64,000 nucleotides of DNA from Sphingomicrobium sediminis (GCF_023805295.1 NZ_JAMSHT010000001.1:1674001-1738000), one strand, 5' to 3'. Shown: positions 25,226 through 34,700, counted from the first letter of the stretch. Notes: generated by a model from the sequence alone, not told the origin. Program-made: numbers and translations.

Positions 25226-25963
25226 TCAGTCGAGATAGAATTGAATGGTGGTGACGACCCGCACTTTCTTGCCGGGCCGGTCGCCGGCGCCATAGCCGCC
25301 TTCGCCATCGCGCGCGCCGATCGAGAAATAGCCCTGCGTCGCCGTTTTGATCGATCCGACATTGGTGCCGCTATCCTCGGCGAACCGCTCGGCCCCGGCG
25401 CGCGCATCGCGGGTCGCCTCGGCGATCATCTCCGGCTTGATCTCGTTCAATCCGGTGAAGGTGTAGGTCATGCCCGACCCGTCCGACACGCTGACCCCGC
25501 GCCGCGCCAGCTCGAACTGGCGTTCGGCCACGCGTTCGGCGCCTTCGATATCGTCGGTGCGGAAATGAAGCCGCTGGCTGATCGAGGTGATGCGCTGTCC
25601 ATTGCGGACATATTCGTTGACGTTGACGCCCGAGGGGCTGAGCGCGTCGGCATCAAAGCCGGCCTCGCGGAAGAAGGCGTAGATGGTCTCGGTATCGCGA
25701 TCCATTTCGGCCTGCACCGCCTGCAGGCTGGGCCCCTCGGCCGAATAGCTGATCGTCCAGGTGGCAAGATCGGCGGTCACATCGCGCTCGGCCAGCCCGC
25801 GCACCGTGACGGCGCGGTCGGCAGCCTTGGCACGCAATAGCCCGTCGCCGAGCAGGTAGCCGCCGGCAATCATCCCGATCGCCAGCACGATGGCGGCGAG
25901 GATCAGGCTTCGGGGGTTGGCGACGACCTTTTCGAAGGTGGTGGTCTCGTTCGTTTCCGTCAT
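25226..25963 (-). CDS. SIMPL domain (DUF541) protein
   Basis: This 245-residue protein has an N-terminal membrane anchor (NPRSLILAAIVLAIGMIAGGY) and a SIMPL/DUF541 domain starting with RAVTVRGLAERDVTADLATW. It continues through GVNVNEYVRNGQR and ATRDARAGAERFAE. The family is found in bacterial and animal proteins and its molecular role is not settled. ATG 25963 is preferred over an ATG six codons upstream because AGGAG sits 7 bases before it. The gene is convergent with the TPR gene (33 bases apart) and divergent from the glyoxalase operon. Confidence 0.87.
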   Translation of the reverse strand: MTETNETTTFEKVVANPRSLILAAIVLAIGMIAGGYLLGDGLLRAKAADRAVTVRGLAERDVTADLATWTISYSAEGPSLQAVQAEMDRDTETIYAFFREAGFDADALSPSGVNVNEYVRNGQRITSISQRLHFRTDDIEGAERVAERQFELARRGVSVSDGSGMTYTFTGLNEIKPEMIAEATRDARAGAERFAEDSGTNVGSIKTATQGYFSIGARDGEGGYGAGDRPGKKVRVVTTIQFYLD

Positions 25964-26077
25964 CGCGCCTCTCCTGTTCATGGGGGCCGGACACCGTTAT
26001 CCTGCCGGAAATGGCGTTAGGCGAGCTGCACTGAACCTGCGGTGAACCGTGCATATCTATCGACGAACGGAGTTTGA

Positions 26078-26500
26078 ATGACCAGCTTCCTGCACAGCAT
26101 GATCCGCGTGACCGACCCCGAGGCCACGGTGGACTTCTTCAAGATGCTCGGGCTCGAGGAGCGCCGCCGCAAGGACAGCGAAGGCGGCCGTTTCACGCTC
26201 ATCTTCATGGGTGTGCCGGGCGAGGATGCCGAGATCGAGCTCACGCACAATTGGGATGGCGAAAGCGATGATTTCGGCGGCGGGCGCAATTTCGGCCATC
26301 TCGCCTTCGAGGTCGACGATGTCTACGCCACCTGCGAACGGCTCCAACAGGCTGGCGTCACCATCAACCGCCCGCCGCGCGAGGGCCGCATGGCCTTCGT
26401 GAAGACACCCGACGGCATCTCCATCGAGCTCCTGAACAAGGGGGGCGCACAGCAGCCTGCAGAGCCGTGGATGTCGATGGACAATGAGGGCAGCTGGTGA
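26078..26500 (+). CDS. gloA: Lactoylglutathione lyase (glyoxalase I)
   Basis: The 140-residue enzyme isomerises the glutathione-methylglyoxal hemithioacetal to lactoylglutathione. It opens with SMIRVTDPEATVDFFKMLGL, carries IELTHNW and GHLAFEVDDVY, and ends with KTPDGISIELL, the strand giving the last metal ligand. These are the standard glyoxalase I metal and substrate positions. It overlaps the glyoxalase II-like gene by 4 bases (GTGA), so both detoxification steps sit in one operon. Confidence 0.93.
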   Translation: MTSFLHSMIRVTDPEATVDFFKMLGLEERRRKDSEGGRFTLIFMGVPGEDAEIELTHNWDGESDDFGGGRNFGHLAFEVDDVYATCERLQQAGVTINRPPREGRMAFVKTPDGISIELLNKGGAQQPAEPWMSMDNEGSW

Positions 26501-27240
26501 ATTACGAGATCGATCATGTCGGGCGGATGGAGATCGCCTGCGTCCCCGCCTTCAGCGACAATTATCACTGGCTGGTAAAGGTCGGCGATGCGGTCGGCGT
26601 GGTCGATCCGGGCGACGGCGATGCCTGCCTGAAAGCCGCTGACGCGCTCGGCTGGACCATCACCCATATCCTCAACACGCACTGGCACCCCGACCATGTC
26701 GGCGGCAATTTGCGGGTCAAGGAAGCGACCGGCGCGACCATCGTCGGCCCTGCCCCCGAGGCCGAGAAGATCCCCGGCATCGATGTCCAGCTGGACGAAG
26801 GCGACAGATTCGAGCTTGGCGGCGCGACGGCCCGCATCTGGCACATTCCGGGCCATACGCTCGGCCATATCGCCTATCTTTTCGACGATGACGGCGTGGC
26901 GTTCGTGGGCGACACCATCTTCGCGATGGGCTGCGGCCGGATGTTCGAGGGCACGCCCGACCAGATGCACGGCTCGCTCCAGCGCTTCACCGAATTGCCC
27001 GCATACATGAAGCTCTATTGCGCGCACGAATATACGCTCTCCAACGGCAAGTTCGCGGCCCACGCCTTCGCCGATGACGGCCCGATCGCCGAGCGGCTCG
27101 CCGCGGTCGAGGCGGCCCGCGCAAGAAACGAACGCACCGTCCCGACGACGGTCGCCGAGGAGATCGCGACCAACCCGTTCCTGCGCGCCGACAGCCCGGC
27201 CGCCTTCCACGACCTGCGCCAGGCCAAGGACAATTTCTGA
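26497..27240 (+). CDS. gloB: Hydroxyacylglutathione hydrolase (glyoxalase II)
   Basis: The metallo-beta-lactamase fold enzyme (247 residues) should hydrolyse lactoylglutathione to lactate and glutathione. The metal motif THWHPDHVGG, the second His in GHTLGHIAY, the Asp ligand in FVGDTIFAMGCGRMFEGT and the CAHEYTLSN segment all match GloB. The GTG start overlaps the gloA stop. An ATG ten codons later (MEIACVPAFSDNY) would also give a normal N-terminus, so the exact start is open. The pair suggests a complete methylglyoxal detoxification unit. Confidence 0.93.
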   Translation: MNYEIDHVGRMEIACVPAFSDNYHWLVKVGDAVGVVDPGDGDACLKAADALGWTITHILNTHWHPDHVGGNLRVKEATGATIVGPAPEAEKIPGIDVQLDEGDRFELGGATARIWHIPGHTLGHIAYLFDDDGVAFVGDTIFAMGCGRMFEGTPDQMHGSLQRFTELPAYMKLYCAHEYTLSNGKFAAHAFADDGPIAERLAAVEAARARNERTVPTTVAEEIATNPFLRADSPAAFHDLRQAKDNF

Positions 27241-27256
27241 TCGAGGGGGAAATCGA

Positions 27257-27733
27257 ATGAGGACAATTGCGATCATGGCTGCGGCCATCGGCCTTGCTGC
27301 CTGCGAGGCGGGAACGCCCGCGCCCGAGGCGCCGGTCGAGAGCGCCGAAGCCGTCACCGCGGCCGATATCGAGGCGCTGCTCGCGGATAGCGCGGCGGGG
27401 TGGAATGAGGGCGACATGAAGCGCTTCCTCGCCCTCTATTCCGACGCGCCGGAGACCAGCTTTGCCGGATCGGGCGGCCTGCTGCGCGGCACGGCGGCGA
27501 TGGAACAGCGCTATCGCGAGGCCTATGACTGGTCCGATCCCGATCCGTCCGAACGCGGCATTCTCACCTTCGAAACGCTCGATTTCCGCCCGCTCGGCGA
27601 GGACCATGCGCTCTTCATCGCGCGCTACATCCTCACCTATCCCGATGACCGCGAGCCGGCTACCGGTCTCACCAGTCTCGTCTTCGCACGCGAGGCCGAG
27701 GGCTGGCGGCTCATCGCCGACCATTCGAGCTGA
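27257..27733 (+). CDS. Lipoprotein with SnoaL/DUF4440-like domain
   Basis: This 158-residue protein starts with a lipoprotein signal (MRTIAIMAAAIGLAAC, lipid-modified Cys at residue 16). The mature part has a cone-shaped NTF2-like pattern: ALLADSAAGWNEGDMKRFLALYSD, split here between two segments, then GTAAMEQRYREAY and a C-terminal strand GWRLIADHSS. Such domains often bind or turn over small molecules, but the ligand cannot be told. It begins 16 bases after gloB, probably on the same mRNA. Confidence 0.85.
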   Translation: MRTIAIMAAAIGLAACEAGTPAPEAPVESAEAVTAADIEALLADSAAGWNEGDMKRFLALYSDAPETSFAGSGGLLRGTAAMEQRYREAYDWSDPDPSERGILTFETLDFRPLGEDHALFIARYILTYPDDREPATGLTSLVFAREAEGWRLIADHSS

Positions 27734-27806
27734 GCCTCGTTCAGCTTGTGGAAACTCGGGCTGCGGAGGATCGTTCTCGACGCGTCGCACAAAAAGGAAT
27801 TCGCTC

Positions 27807-28205
27807 ATGAAACGGATTGCCATTCTCGCCGCCCCGCTTGCGCTTGCCAGCTGCACGACCCCGCAACCCTATGCGATGACCGACGATGCCCGCGCCACGC
27901 TCGAAGACGAACTGGAAGGCCTCGTCGCCGGCGAACCGCAGAATTGTCTCGACATCAACTCCACCAGCCGCAGCCAGGTGATCGACGAAAAGACGATCCT
28001 CTATCGCCGCGGCTCGGTGCGCTACCTGCAGGTCTTCGACAATCGCTGCCCCGGTCTCGGCGATTTCGGCAATGCGCTCGTCATCGAACCGTTCGGCGGT
28101 CGCATCTGCTCGAACGACACGGCGCGGATCGTAGACACGTCGAGCGGCATCCCGGGCGGCATCTGCGCCTTCGGGCCGTTCATTCCCTATCGCGAAGCCG
28201 ACTAG
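27807..28205 (+). CDS. Small lipoprotein of unknown function
   Basis: The 132-residue product has a lipoprotein signal (MKRIAILAAPLALASC) and then a mature domain with paired cysteines (QNCLDINSTSR, NRCPGLGDFG, GRICSN, GGICAFGPF). This cysteine spacing suggests a disulfide-bonded periplasmic domain. I recall similar hypothetical proteins in sphingomonads but no function. AAGGA sits 8 bases before the ATG. The stop TAG shares CTAG with the stop of the convergent acyl-CoA ligase. Confidence 0.8.
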   Translation: MKRIAILAAPLALASCTTPQPYAMTDDARATLEDELEGLVAGEPQNCLDINSTSRSQVIDEKTILYRRGSVRYLQVFDNRCPGLGDFGNALVIEPFGGRICSNDTARIVDTSSGIPGGICAFGPFIPYREAD

Positions 28206-29965
28206 CTCTTGTAGAGCTTGCCCAACCGATCCTCGTACATGGCGAGGATCTTGTGGCGGCGAATGCTCTGCTTGGGCGTCAGCATCTCATTGTCGACGGT
28301 GAAAGGCTCGTCGGCGATGATGAAGCGGCGGATCTTTTCGATCACGCTCAAATCCTTGTTGACCTTGTCGACGACGCCGCGCAGCGCCTTCTGGATTTCT
28401 TCGTCGCTCATGCCCTTGGTCGCCTCGGCATCGGGCACCAGCAGCGCGACGATGTACGGGCGACGATCGCCATAGGCCATGGCCTGCGCGATTTCCGGGT
28501 AGAGCGTGAGGATGCCCTCGATCCGCTGCGGCGCGACATTGTCGCCCTTGTCGAGGACGATGAGGTCCTTCTTGCGGTCGGTGATGCAGATCCGTCCCTT
28601 CTCGTCGAGATGCCCGACATCGCCGGTCAGCAACCAGCCTTCCTCGTCGAGCACCTTGGCGGTGTCGTCCTTGTTGCGCCAATAGCCGTTCATCACGAGC
28701 TCGCCGCGCACGCAGATCTCGCCATCCTCGGCGATCTTCACCACGGTATTCTTGAGCGGCGGCCCGACCGTTTCCATGCGTAGGCCGACCTTGGGACGGT
28801 TGCAGCTGATGACCGGTCCGCTTTCGGTCTGGCCATAGCCCTGGAGCATGGTCAGTCCCATCGCCTGGAAGAACAGGCCGACATCGGGATTGAGCGGCGC
28901 CCCGCCCGACACCATCGCCTTCATGCGCCCGCCGAACTTGCCGCGCACCTTCTTGCGCAAAGTCTGCGACAGGATCGCATTCATCGGCGCATCGAGCAGG
29001 CTCGACCGGCCCTCATAGCGCTTTGTCTCGATCTGGATGGCGCGGTCGAGCAGATATTGCGCGAGCCCGCCTTCCTTCTCGATCGTCTTGAGCATCTTTT
29101 GGCGGAGCATCTCGAACAGGCGCGGCACCACGACCATCAGCGTCGGGCGCACTTCCTCGATATTGCTGGCGAGCTTCTCGAGTCCTTCGGCATAATAGAT
29201 CTGCGCGCCAAGGCCGATCGGAAAGTGCTGGCCGCCCGTATGCTCATAGGCGTGGCTGGCGGGGAGGAAGGAGAGGAATACTTCGTCCTCCCAATCGAAA
29301 TCATTGGCGATGACGTCGACGCAGCCTTCGACATTGTGGAGGATCATGCCGTGATGCTGCATCACGCCGCGCGGCGCGCCGCCGGTGCCCGACGTATAGA
29401 TGAGGCAGGCAAGGTCGCTGCGCCCCATCTGCCGCGCCTCTTCCTCGAAGGCGATGAGATCGGCCTCGGTCGCGGCTAGGTCCTCCCAATGATGGAAGTG
29501 GGCAATGTCGGGCGACTGGCCGGTGATGATGTCGTCGATCGAAATGACATGATGACATTCGCTCGCAAACAGGACCGCCGGCAGCAGCGGTTCGGCCAGT
29601 TTCTGGGTCGACACGATCACCGCGCGCGCATCACTATTGCCGAGAATGTGCTGGTGATCGCGCGTCGTATTGGTGGTGTAGGTCGGCACCGTGACGCCGC
29701 CCGCCGCCATGATGGCGAGGTCGGCGATCAGCCATTCGGGACGGTTTTCCGAGACCAGCATCACGCGGTCGCCCGCCTCGATACCCATGTCGCGCAGTCC
29801 CTGCGCCAGCGACGCGACCTTCTGTGCCGCCTCGCGCCAGCTGATCGACTGCCACGCCTTGTCCTTCTTGGCCCAGAGGAACGGCTTGTCGCCCTGTTCG
29901 CGGGCGCGGGTGAAGAACATCGTCACCAGGTTGGGAAAATGTTCGAGCTCCACTTTCTTCGTCAT
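28202..29965 (-). CDS. Long-chain acyl-CoA synthetase-like AMP-binding enzyme
   Basis: The 587-residue enzyme should adenylate a fatty acid and transfer it to CoA. The P-loop reads YTSGTGGAPRGV, the adenine site YGQTESGP, and the hinge region LTGDVGHLDEKGRICITDRKKD. These mark an acyl-CoA synthetase of the long-chain type. Near the C-terminus the expected Thr-x-x-Lys catalytic-lysine segment reads LTPKQSIRRHK, in which the lysine is two places earlier than in the pattern I know; this is noted as a finding. The 4-base overlap with ggt suggests cotranscription. Confidence 0.9.
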   Translation of the reverse strand: MTKKVELEHFPNLVTMFFTRAREQGDKPFLWAKKDKAWQSISWREAAQKVASLAQGLRDMGIEAGDRVMLVSENRPEWLIADLAIMAAGGVTVPTYTTNTTRDHQHILGNSDARAVIVSTQKLAEPLLPAVLFASECHHVISIDDIITGQSPDIAHFHHWEDLAATEADLIAFEEEARQMGRSDLACLIYTSGTGGAPRGVMQHHGMILHNVEGCVDVIANDFDWEDEVFLSFLPASHAYEHTGGQHFPIGLGAQIYYAEGLEKLASNIEEVRPTLMVVVPRLFEMLRQKMLKTIEKEGGLAQYLLDRAIQIETKRYEGRSSLLDAPMNAILSQTLRKKVRGKFGGRMKAMVSGGAPLNPDVGLFFQAMGLTMLQGYGQTESGPVISCNRPKVGLRMETVGPPLKNTVVKIAEDGEICVRGELVMNGYWRNKDDTAKVLDEEGWLLTGDVGHLDEKGRICITDRKKDLIVLDKGDNVAPQRIEGILTLYPEIAQAMAYGDRRPYIVALLVPDAEATKGMSDEEIQKALRGVVDKVNKDLSVIEKIRRFIIADEPFTVDNEMLTPKQSIRRHKILAMYEDRLGKLYKS

Positions 29966-31674
29966 GGGGCGGCAACTCCTAAAACGTCTTTTTGGGTCCG
30001 GGGGTCGAAGGCGGCGACCCAGCCGGAATTTACGCGCTCGACCGCATTGGCCTTGAAGCGCGGGGCAATGATGCGAACGTCGGCGTGGCCGCGGTCGCGG
30101 AGCGCGGCAGCGAGGGCTTCCGCGCCGTCATGCTCCTCGATCATCACGACGCCCGGGGCGTACATGTTGGGTAGGTAGATCGCTTGCTGCGCGCCATAGC
30201 CGAAATCGATATAGGCGATGATGTTCTTGGCGGTCTGGGTGATGATCGTCGGCCCGCCGGCAGCACCGATCGCAAGTACGGGCGTCCCCTCCTCATCGAA
30301 CACGATCGTCGGGCTCATCGAACTGCGCGGGCGCTTGCCCGCTGCGACGGCATTGGCCACCGGATTGCCGGCCTCGTCGACCGGGCGGAAGCTGAAATCG
30401 GTGAGCTCGTTATTGAGGAAATAGCCGTTGACCATCAGGCCCGACCCGAAGGCGCCTTCGATGGTCGAGGTGAGCGAGACGACATTGCCCTCGCCATCGG
30501 CCACCGCGAAATGGCTGGTGCCGTTTTCGTTCGGCTCCATGCCGAAGGCGACCTGCACGGCGCCCGCGGGCGAGCCCGGCGCAACGTCGGTCAGCGCGCT
30601 CTCCGGGTCGATCATCGCCGAGCGTCCGGCGAGATACGTCTTGTCGAGCATGCCGGCGACCGGAACGCTCACGAAATCGGCATCGCCCAAATAGGCGTTG
30701 CGATCGGCCCAGGCGACCTTGCTGGCTTCGGCAAAGAGGTGCCAGAAGGCCGGGCTGTCAGGCCCCAATGCAGCAAGGTCGAACCGCTCAAGCAGGCCGA
30801 GGATCTGCAACACCGTCGTTGCGCCCGACGAGGGCGGCCCCATCGAGCAGACATAATAAGTGCGATATTCGGCGCACACCGGCGCGCGCTCCATGGCTTC
30901 ATAGGCAGCAAGGTCGGCGGTGGTCATCGGCGCGGGCGCGACTTCGGTCAGGCTGACCTTGTCGGCAATCGCGCGGGCATTGGCGCCGGTATAGAAAGCG
31001 CTCGGGCCGTCGGCGGCCAGCCGCTCGAGGAAATCGGCAAAGACCGGATTGGTGAGCATCGTCCCGACCGGCTTGGCATTGCCCTCGGCGTCGAAATAGA
31101 TGGCCCGCTGCTCCGCCGTCAGGGTACGCGAGAAATCCTCATTGCCGAGCATGGTGTGCAGCCGGTTGGTCATCGGGAAACCGCCGCGCGCCAATGCGAT
31201 TGCCGGCGCAAACAGCTCGCTCCATTCGAGCTTGCCATGCGCGTCATGCGCCATCTTCATCAGCGCGACATTGCCGGGCACGCCGACGCTGCGTCCGCCC
31301 GGTACGACGCTGCGGAACGGGACGGGTTCGCCATCGGGGCCGAGGAACCAGTCGGGTCCCGCCGCCATCGGCGCGCGCTCGCGCCCGTCATACGTGGTGA
31401 TGTTACCCTGATTGTCGGCGCGCAGCATGAAGCCGCCGCCGCCAATGCCGGAGCTTTGCGGCTCGACCAGGGTCAGCGTGACCAGCACCGCGATCGCCGC
31501 ATCGGTCGCCGACCCGCCCTTGGCCAGGATTTCCTCGCCCGCCGCGACCGCACGCGGCTCCGCCGCGCTGACCGCGCCGACAGCAACTTGCGGCTCTTCA
31601 TATGTCTCGGGAAGCGTGCTGCACGAGGCGAGCAACAAGGCGGCTAGCGGTGTCATTGTGCGCAGCATGGCCAT
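29962..31674 (-). CDS. ggt: Gamma-glutamyltransferase, predicted lipoprotein
   Basis: GGT cleaves the gamma-glutamyl bond of glutathione and related compounds outside the cytoplasm. The 570-residue precursor has the autoprocessing/nucleophile Thr in NGTSHFAVADGEGNVVSLTST, cited within the TSHF motif, a glycine-rich GPPSSGATT segment and GAAGGPTIITQ. The N-terminus (LAALLLASCSTL) contains a lipobox, so the enzyme is probably membrane-anchored rather than soluble in the periplasm. Start is ATG 31674, with a second ATG two codons later. It follows pyrD by 5 bases. Confidence 0.93.
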   Translation of the reverse strand: MAMLRTMTPLAALLLASCSTLPETYEEPQVAVGAVSAAEPRAVAAGEEILAKGGSATDAAIAVLVTLTLVEPQSSGIGGGGFMLRADNQGNITTYDGRERAPMAAGPDWFLGPDGEPVPFRSVVPGGRSVGVPGNVALMKMAHDAHGKLEWSELFAPAIALARGGFPMTNRLHTMLGNEDFSRTLTAEQRAIYFDAEGNAKPVGTMLTNPVFADFLERLAADGPSAFYTGANARAIADKVSLTEVAPAPMTTADLAAYEAMERAPVCAEYRTYYVCSMGPPSSGATTVLQILGLLERFDLAALGPDSPAFWHLFAEASKVAWADRNAYLGDADFVSVPVAGMLDKTYLAGRSAMIDPESALTDVAPGSPAGAVQVAFGMEPNENGTSHFAVADGEGNVVSLTSTIEGAFGSGLMVNGYFLNNELTDFSFRPVDEAGNPVANAVAAGKRPRSSMSPTIVFDEEGTPVLAIGAAGGPTIITQTAKNIIAYIDFGYGAQQAIYLPNMYAPGVVMIEEHDGAEALAAALRDRGHADVRIIAPRFKANAVERVNSGWVAAFDPRTQKDVLGVAAP

Positions 31675-31679
31675 GTTCG

Positions 31680-32714
31680 CTACTCGGTTCCGACGATCTC
31701 GGCAATGTTGCTGACGCCCTCGGCCTCGAGGCGGCGCGACAGGCCTGCAGCAATCTGCATGGCGAGGCCGGGCCCCTCATAGACCAACGCCGAATAGAGT
31801 TGGACGAGGCTCGCCCCCGCGCGCATCCGCACCCACACGTCATTCGCATTCTCGATCCCGCCGGCAGCGATGAGCGGGATGTCGCCACCGCTGGCTTTGC
31901 GAAATCCGCGCAGCGCGGCGAGCGCCTTGTCTTTGAGTGGACGCCCCGACAGCCCGCCCGTTTCGCTCGCCAGGGGAGACTGAAGCGTGTCGGGGCGGTC
32001 GATGGTCGTATTGGAAACGATGAGCGCATCGATCCCGCTGTCGATCGCGACCCTGGAGATGCGCTCGGGATCGTCGGCTTCGAGGTCGGGCGCGACCTTG
32101 AGGAAAACGGGCGGCCCCGCATCGCCGCGTGCTTCACGCACCGCCTGCAGCAATTCCTTCAATGCCCCCTCGTCCTGCAGCTGCCGCAGCCCCGGCGTGT
32201 TGGGCGAGGAGATGTTGACGGTGAGATAGTCGGCCAGCCCGCCCATGCGCTGGACGCCCAGCACATAGTCCGCGATCCGATCCTCGCTATCCTTGTTGGC
32301 GCCGATATTGATCCCGACCACGCCGCGTTCGCGTACCCGCATCTGCAGGCGCTCGGCCGCCTTTAACTGGCCACCATTGTTGAAGCCCATACGGTTGATG
32401 ACGGCATGGTCCTCCTTCAACCGGAACAATCGCGGTTTGGGATTGCCCGCCTGCGGTCGCGGCGTAAGCGTGCCCACCTCGACGAAACCGAAGCCGAGCC
32501 CCAGCATCGCGCTCGGCACCTCCGCATCCTTGTCGAAACCCGCTGCGAGCCCGACCGGCGAGGGGAAATGAATGCCGGCAATCTCCTGCCCCAGCGACGG
32601 CGCGAATTGCGGCACCGGCTTGCGCGGCATGCGTTTCAGCGCGGCGATGGTCGTGCGATGCGCATCTTCGGCGCGGAGCGCGAAGACAAGCGGCCGGAAC
32701 AGGCGATAGATCAT
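31680..32714 (-). CDS. pyrD: Dihydroorotate dehydrogenase (quinone), class 2
   Basis: PyrD oxidises dihydroorotate to orotate in pyrimidine synthesis, passing electrons to quinone at the inner membrane. The 344-residue protein has the short N-terminal membrane-associating helices (MIYRLFRPLVFALRAEDAHR), the FMN-binding VGLAAGFDKDAEVP and GTLTPRPQAGNPKPR segments, NRMGFNN, and SNTTIDRP with the class 2 catalytic Ser region upstream. The N-terminal extension separates it from class 1 enzymes. It is the first gene of a pyrD-ggt-acyl ligase run. Confidence 0.95.
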   Translation of the reverse strand: MIYRLFRPLVFALRAEDAHRTTIAALKRMPRKPVPQFAPSLGQEIAGIHFPSPVGLAAGFDKDAEVPSAMLGLGFGFVEVGTLTPRPQAGNPKPRLFRLKEDHAVINRMGFNNGGQLKAAERLQMRVRERGVVGINIGANKDSEDRIADYVLGVQRMGGLADYLTVNISSPNTPGLRQLQDEGALKELLQAVREARGDAGPPVFLKVAPDLEADDPERISRVAIDSGIDALIVSNTTIDRPDTLQSPLASETGGLSGRPLKDKALAALRGFRKASGGDIPLIAAGGIENANDVWVRMRAGASLVQLYSALVYEGPGLAMQIAAGLSRRLEAEGVSNIAEIVGTE

Positions 32715-32786
32715 GGCTGCCCCCTAGCGCGGTCTCGATAATGCGGGCAAGATCGCGCGCGAAACGAATTGATCGGAGCCATTTTC

Positions 32787-34622
32787 ATGAACAGCCGTAT
32801 TGCCCTTCTCGCCGCCGCTGCCAGCCTCGCCGTCGCGGGCTGCACGACCGCCCAGACCGGACCGGTCGAAGCCTGCTGCGCCGCCCCCGCCGCTGCCGAC
32901 GAGGCCAATGCCGAGCTTGCGCAGCTCTTCGCCGAATATGATGCGGCCATGCTCGAACTCAGCCCGCAATCGAAAAGCTATCGCGGCATTATCGACGAGG
33001 ATTATTCGACGCTTGGCGATCCGAGCCTTGAAAATGACCTCGCCCAGCTGCGCCTCATGCAGTCGACCGCCAATGCGATGAAGCTGCAATTCGACCGCGC
33101 GACCCTGAATGAACAGGACCGCATCAGCTACGACCTCTTCCTACGCGACCTTGCGATGGAAGAACGCCTACAGCCCTTCCATCGCTACGGCTTCATCTTC
33201 AACCAGATGTTCGGCCAGCAGTCGGGCATCCCCGCCTTCCTCATCAACATCCACCGCGTCAGCGAAGTCGACCATGCGGTCGCCTATGTCGAACGCATCG
33301 CCGACATCGGCCGTTACATGGACGAGCTCACCCAAGAGAGCGCAGCGCGCGCGAATGACGGCATCATGCCGCCCGACTGGGTCTACCCCTTTGTCCTCAA
33401 CGATATCGACAACCTGCTTGCCGCAGGCACCGAAAATGCCGTGCTCGAGGATTTTGCCGGCAAGATTGCCGCGCTCGACATTTCCGACGAAGCCAAAGCC
33501 GGCCTGATGGACGGCGCGGAGACGGCGTGGACGCTGAGCGCCATCCCCGCCTACCAGCGGCTTCGCGCCGAGATGGTCCGCCAGCAGGCCATGGCCCCCA
33601 CCGATGATGGCGTCTGGCGCCTGCCCAGCGGCGCGGATTATTATGCCGCGCAGCTTTCCAACTATACCAATAGCGACATGACCCCCGACGAGGTCCACAA
33701 TATCGGGCTTCGCGAAGTCGAACGCATCCACGGCCTGATGCGCGGCATCATGGCAGAGGTCGGGTTCGAGGGCAGCCTGTCCGACTTCTTCGAATTCACC
33801 CGCACCGACCCGCAATTCTTCGCGCAGAGCCGCGAGGAATATCTCGCCAAGGTCGATGCCGTGTACGAGAAGATCAATCCGGTCCTCCCGCAATATTTCG
33901 GCATCCTCCCCGAGGATGACCTGGTGGTGAAGCCGGTCGAGGCCTTCCGCGAGAAGAGCGCCGGCAAGGCCTTCTACCAATCGCCCGCCCCGGACGGCTC
34001 GCGCCCTGGCACCTATTACGTCAATCTCTACGAATTGGATGCGATGAGCCTCAACGAGCTGGAGGCGCTGGCCTATCACGAGGGCAATCCCGGCCACCAT
34101 CTCCAGCGCTCGATCCAGACCGGCCTCGACGGCCTGCCCAACTTCCGCCGCTTCGGCGGCCAGACTGCCTATACCGAGGGCTGGGGTCTCTATTCGGAGG
34201 AATTGGGCAAGGATATGGGCTTCTACACCGACCCCTATTCCGACTTCGGGCGCCTCGGCATGGAGCTGTGGCGTGCCGCGCGCCTCGTCGTCGATACCGG
34301 CCTCCACCACAAGCGCTGGAGCCGCGAGCAGGCGATCGACTATCTCCTCACCAATACGCCCAACCCCGAGGCCGATGCGCGCAAGGCGATCGAGCGCTAT
34401 GCCATCCTGCCCGGCCAGGCGACCGCCTACATGATCGGTAAGCTGAAGATCATGGAGCTGCGCCAGCGGGCAATGGACGAATTGGGCGACCAGTTCAGCT
34501 GGGCCGAATTCCATGACCGCGTGCTTGCGCCCGGTCCGGTCCCGCTCGACATGCTGGAGGCCAATATCGACACCTATATCGCCGCCAAGAAGCGCCTCGA
34601 CGACGCGATGGTCGGCGAATAG
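32787..34622 (+). CDS. DUF885 family lipoprotein, predicted zinc peptidase
   Basis: The 611-residue protein begins with a lipoprotein signal (MNSRIALLAAAASLAVAGC, Cys 19). The DUF885 domain has the zinc-binding motif YHEGNPGHHLQRS near residue 430 and the downstream TEGWGLYSEELGKDMGFY signature. These proteins are regarded as metallopeptidases acting in the periplasm; the substrate is unknown. ATG 32787 follows CGGAG by 8 bases and is the one that gives the lipobox. A strong hairpin terminator follows. Confidence 0.9.
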   Translation: MNSRIALLAAAASLAVAGCTTAQTGPVEACCAAPAAADEANAELAQLFAEYDAAMLELSPQSKSYRGIIDEDYSTLGDPSLENDLAQLRLMQSTANAMKLQFDRATLNEQDRISYDLFLRDLAMEERLQPFHRYGFIFNQMFGQQSGIPAFLINIHRVSEVDHAVAYVERIADIGRYMDELTQESAARANDGIMPPDWVYPFVLNDIDNLLAAGTENAVLEDFAGKIAALDISDEAKAGLMDGAETAWTLSAIPAYQRLRAEMVRQQAMAPTDDGVWRLPSGADYYAAQLSNYTNSDMTPDEVHNIGLREVERIHGLMRGIMAEVGFEGSLSDFFEFTRTDPQFFAQSREEYLAKVDAVYEKINPVLPQYFGILPEDDLVVKPVEAFREKSAGKAFYQSPAPDGSRPGTYYVNLYELDAMSLNELEALAYHEGNPGHHLQRSIQTGLDGLPNFRRFGGQTAYTEGWGLYSEELGKDMGFYTDPYSDFGRLGMELWRAARLVVDTGLHHKRWSREQAIDYLLTNTPNPEADARKAIERYAILPGQATAYMIGKLKIMELRQRAMDELGDQFSWAEFHDRVLAPGPVPLDMLEANIDTYIAAKKRLDDAMVGE

Positions 34623-34628
34623 GTCGGA

Positions 34629-34670
34629 AACAGGCTGATGCGAACGACTCGCAACAGCCTGTTCTTCCTT
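34629..34670 (+). terminator. Extended hairpin terminator after the DUF885 gene
   Basis: AACAGGCTG (34629-34637) pairs with CAGCCTGTT (34655-34663). After an A-A mismatch an inner TGCGA/TCGCA stem closes a 5-base loop. A CTTCCTT tail follows. It starts 6 bases after the stop codon and isolates the gene from the suf operon. Confidence 0.65.
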
Positions 34671-34700
34671 GAAAAAGGGCCGCGGGAGCCCTAGCTGCCC

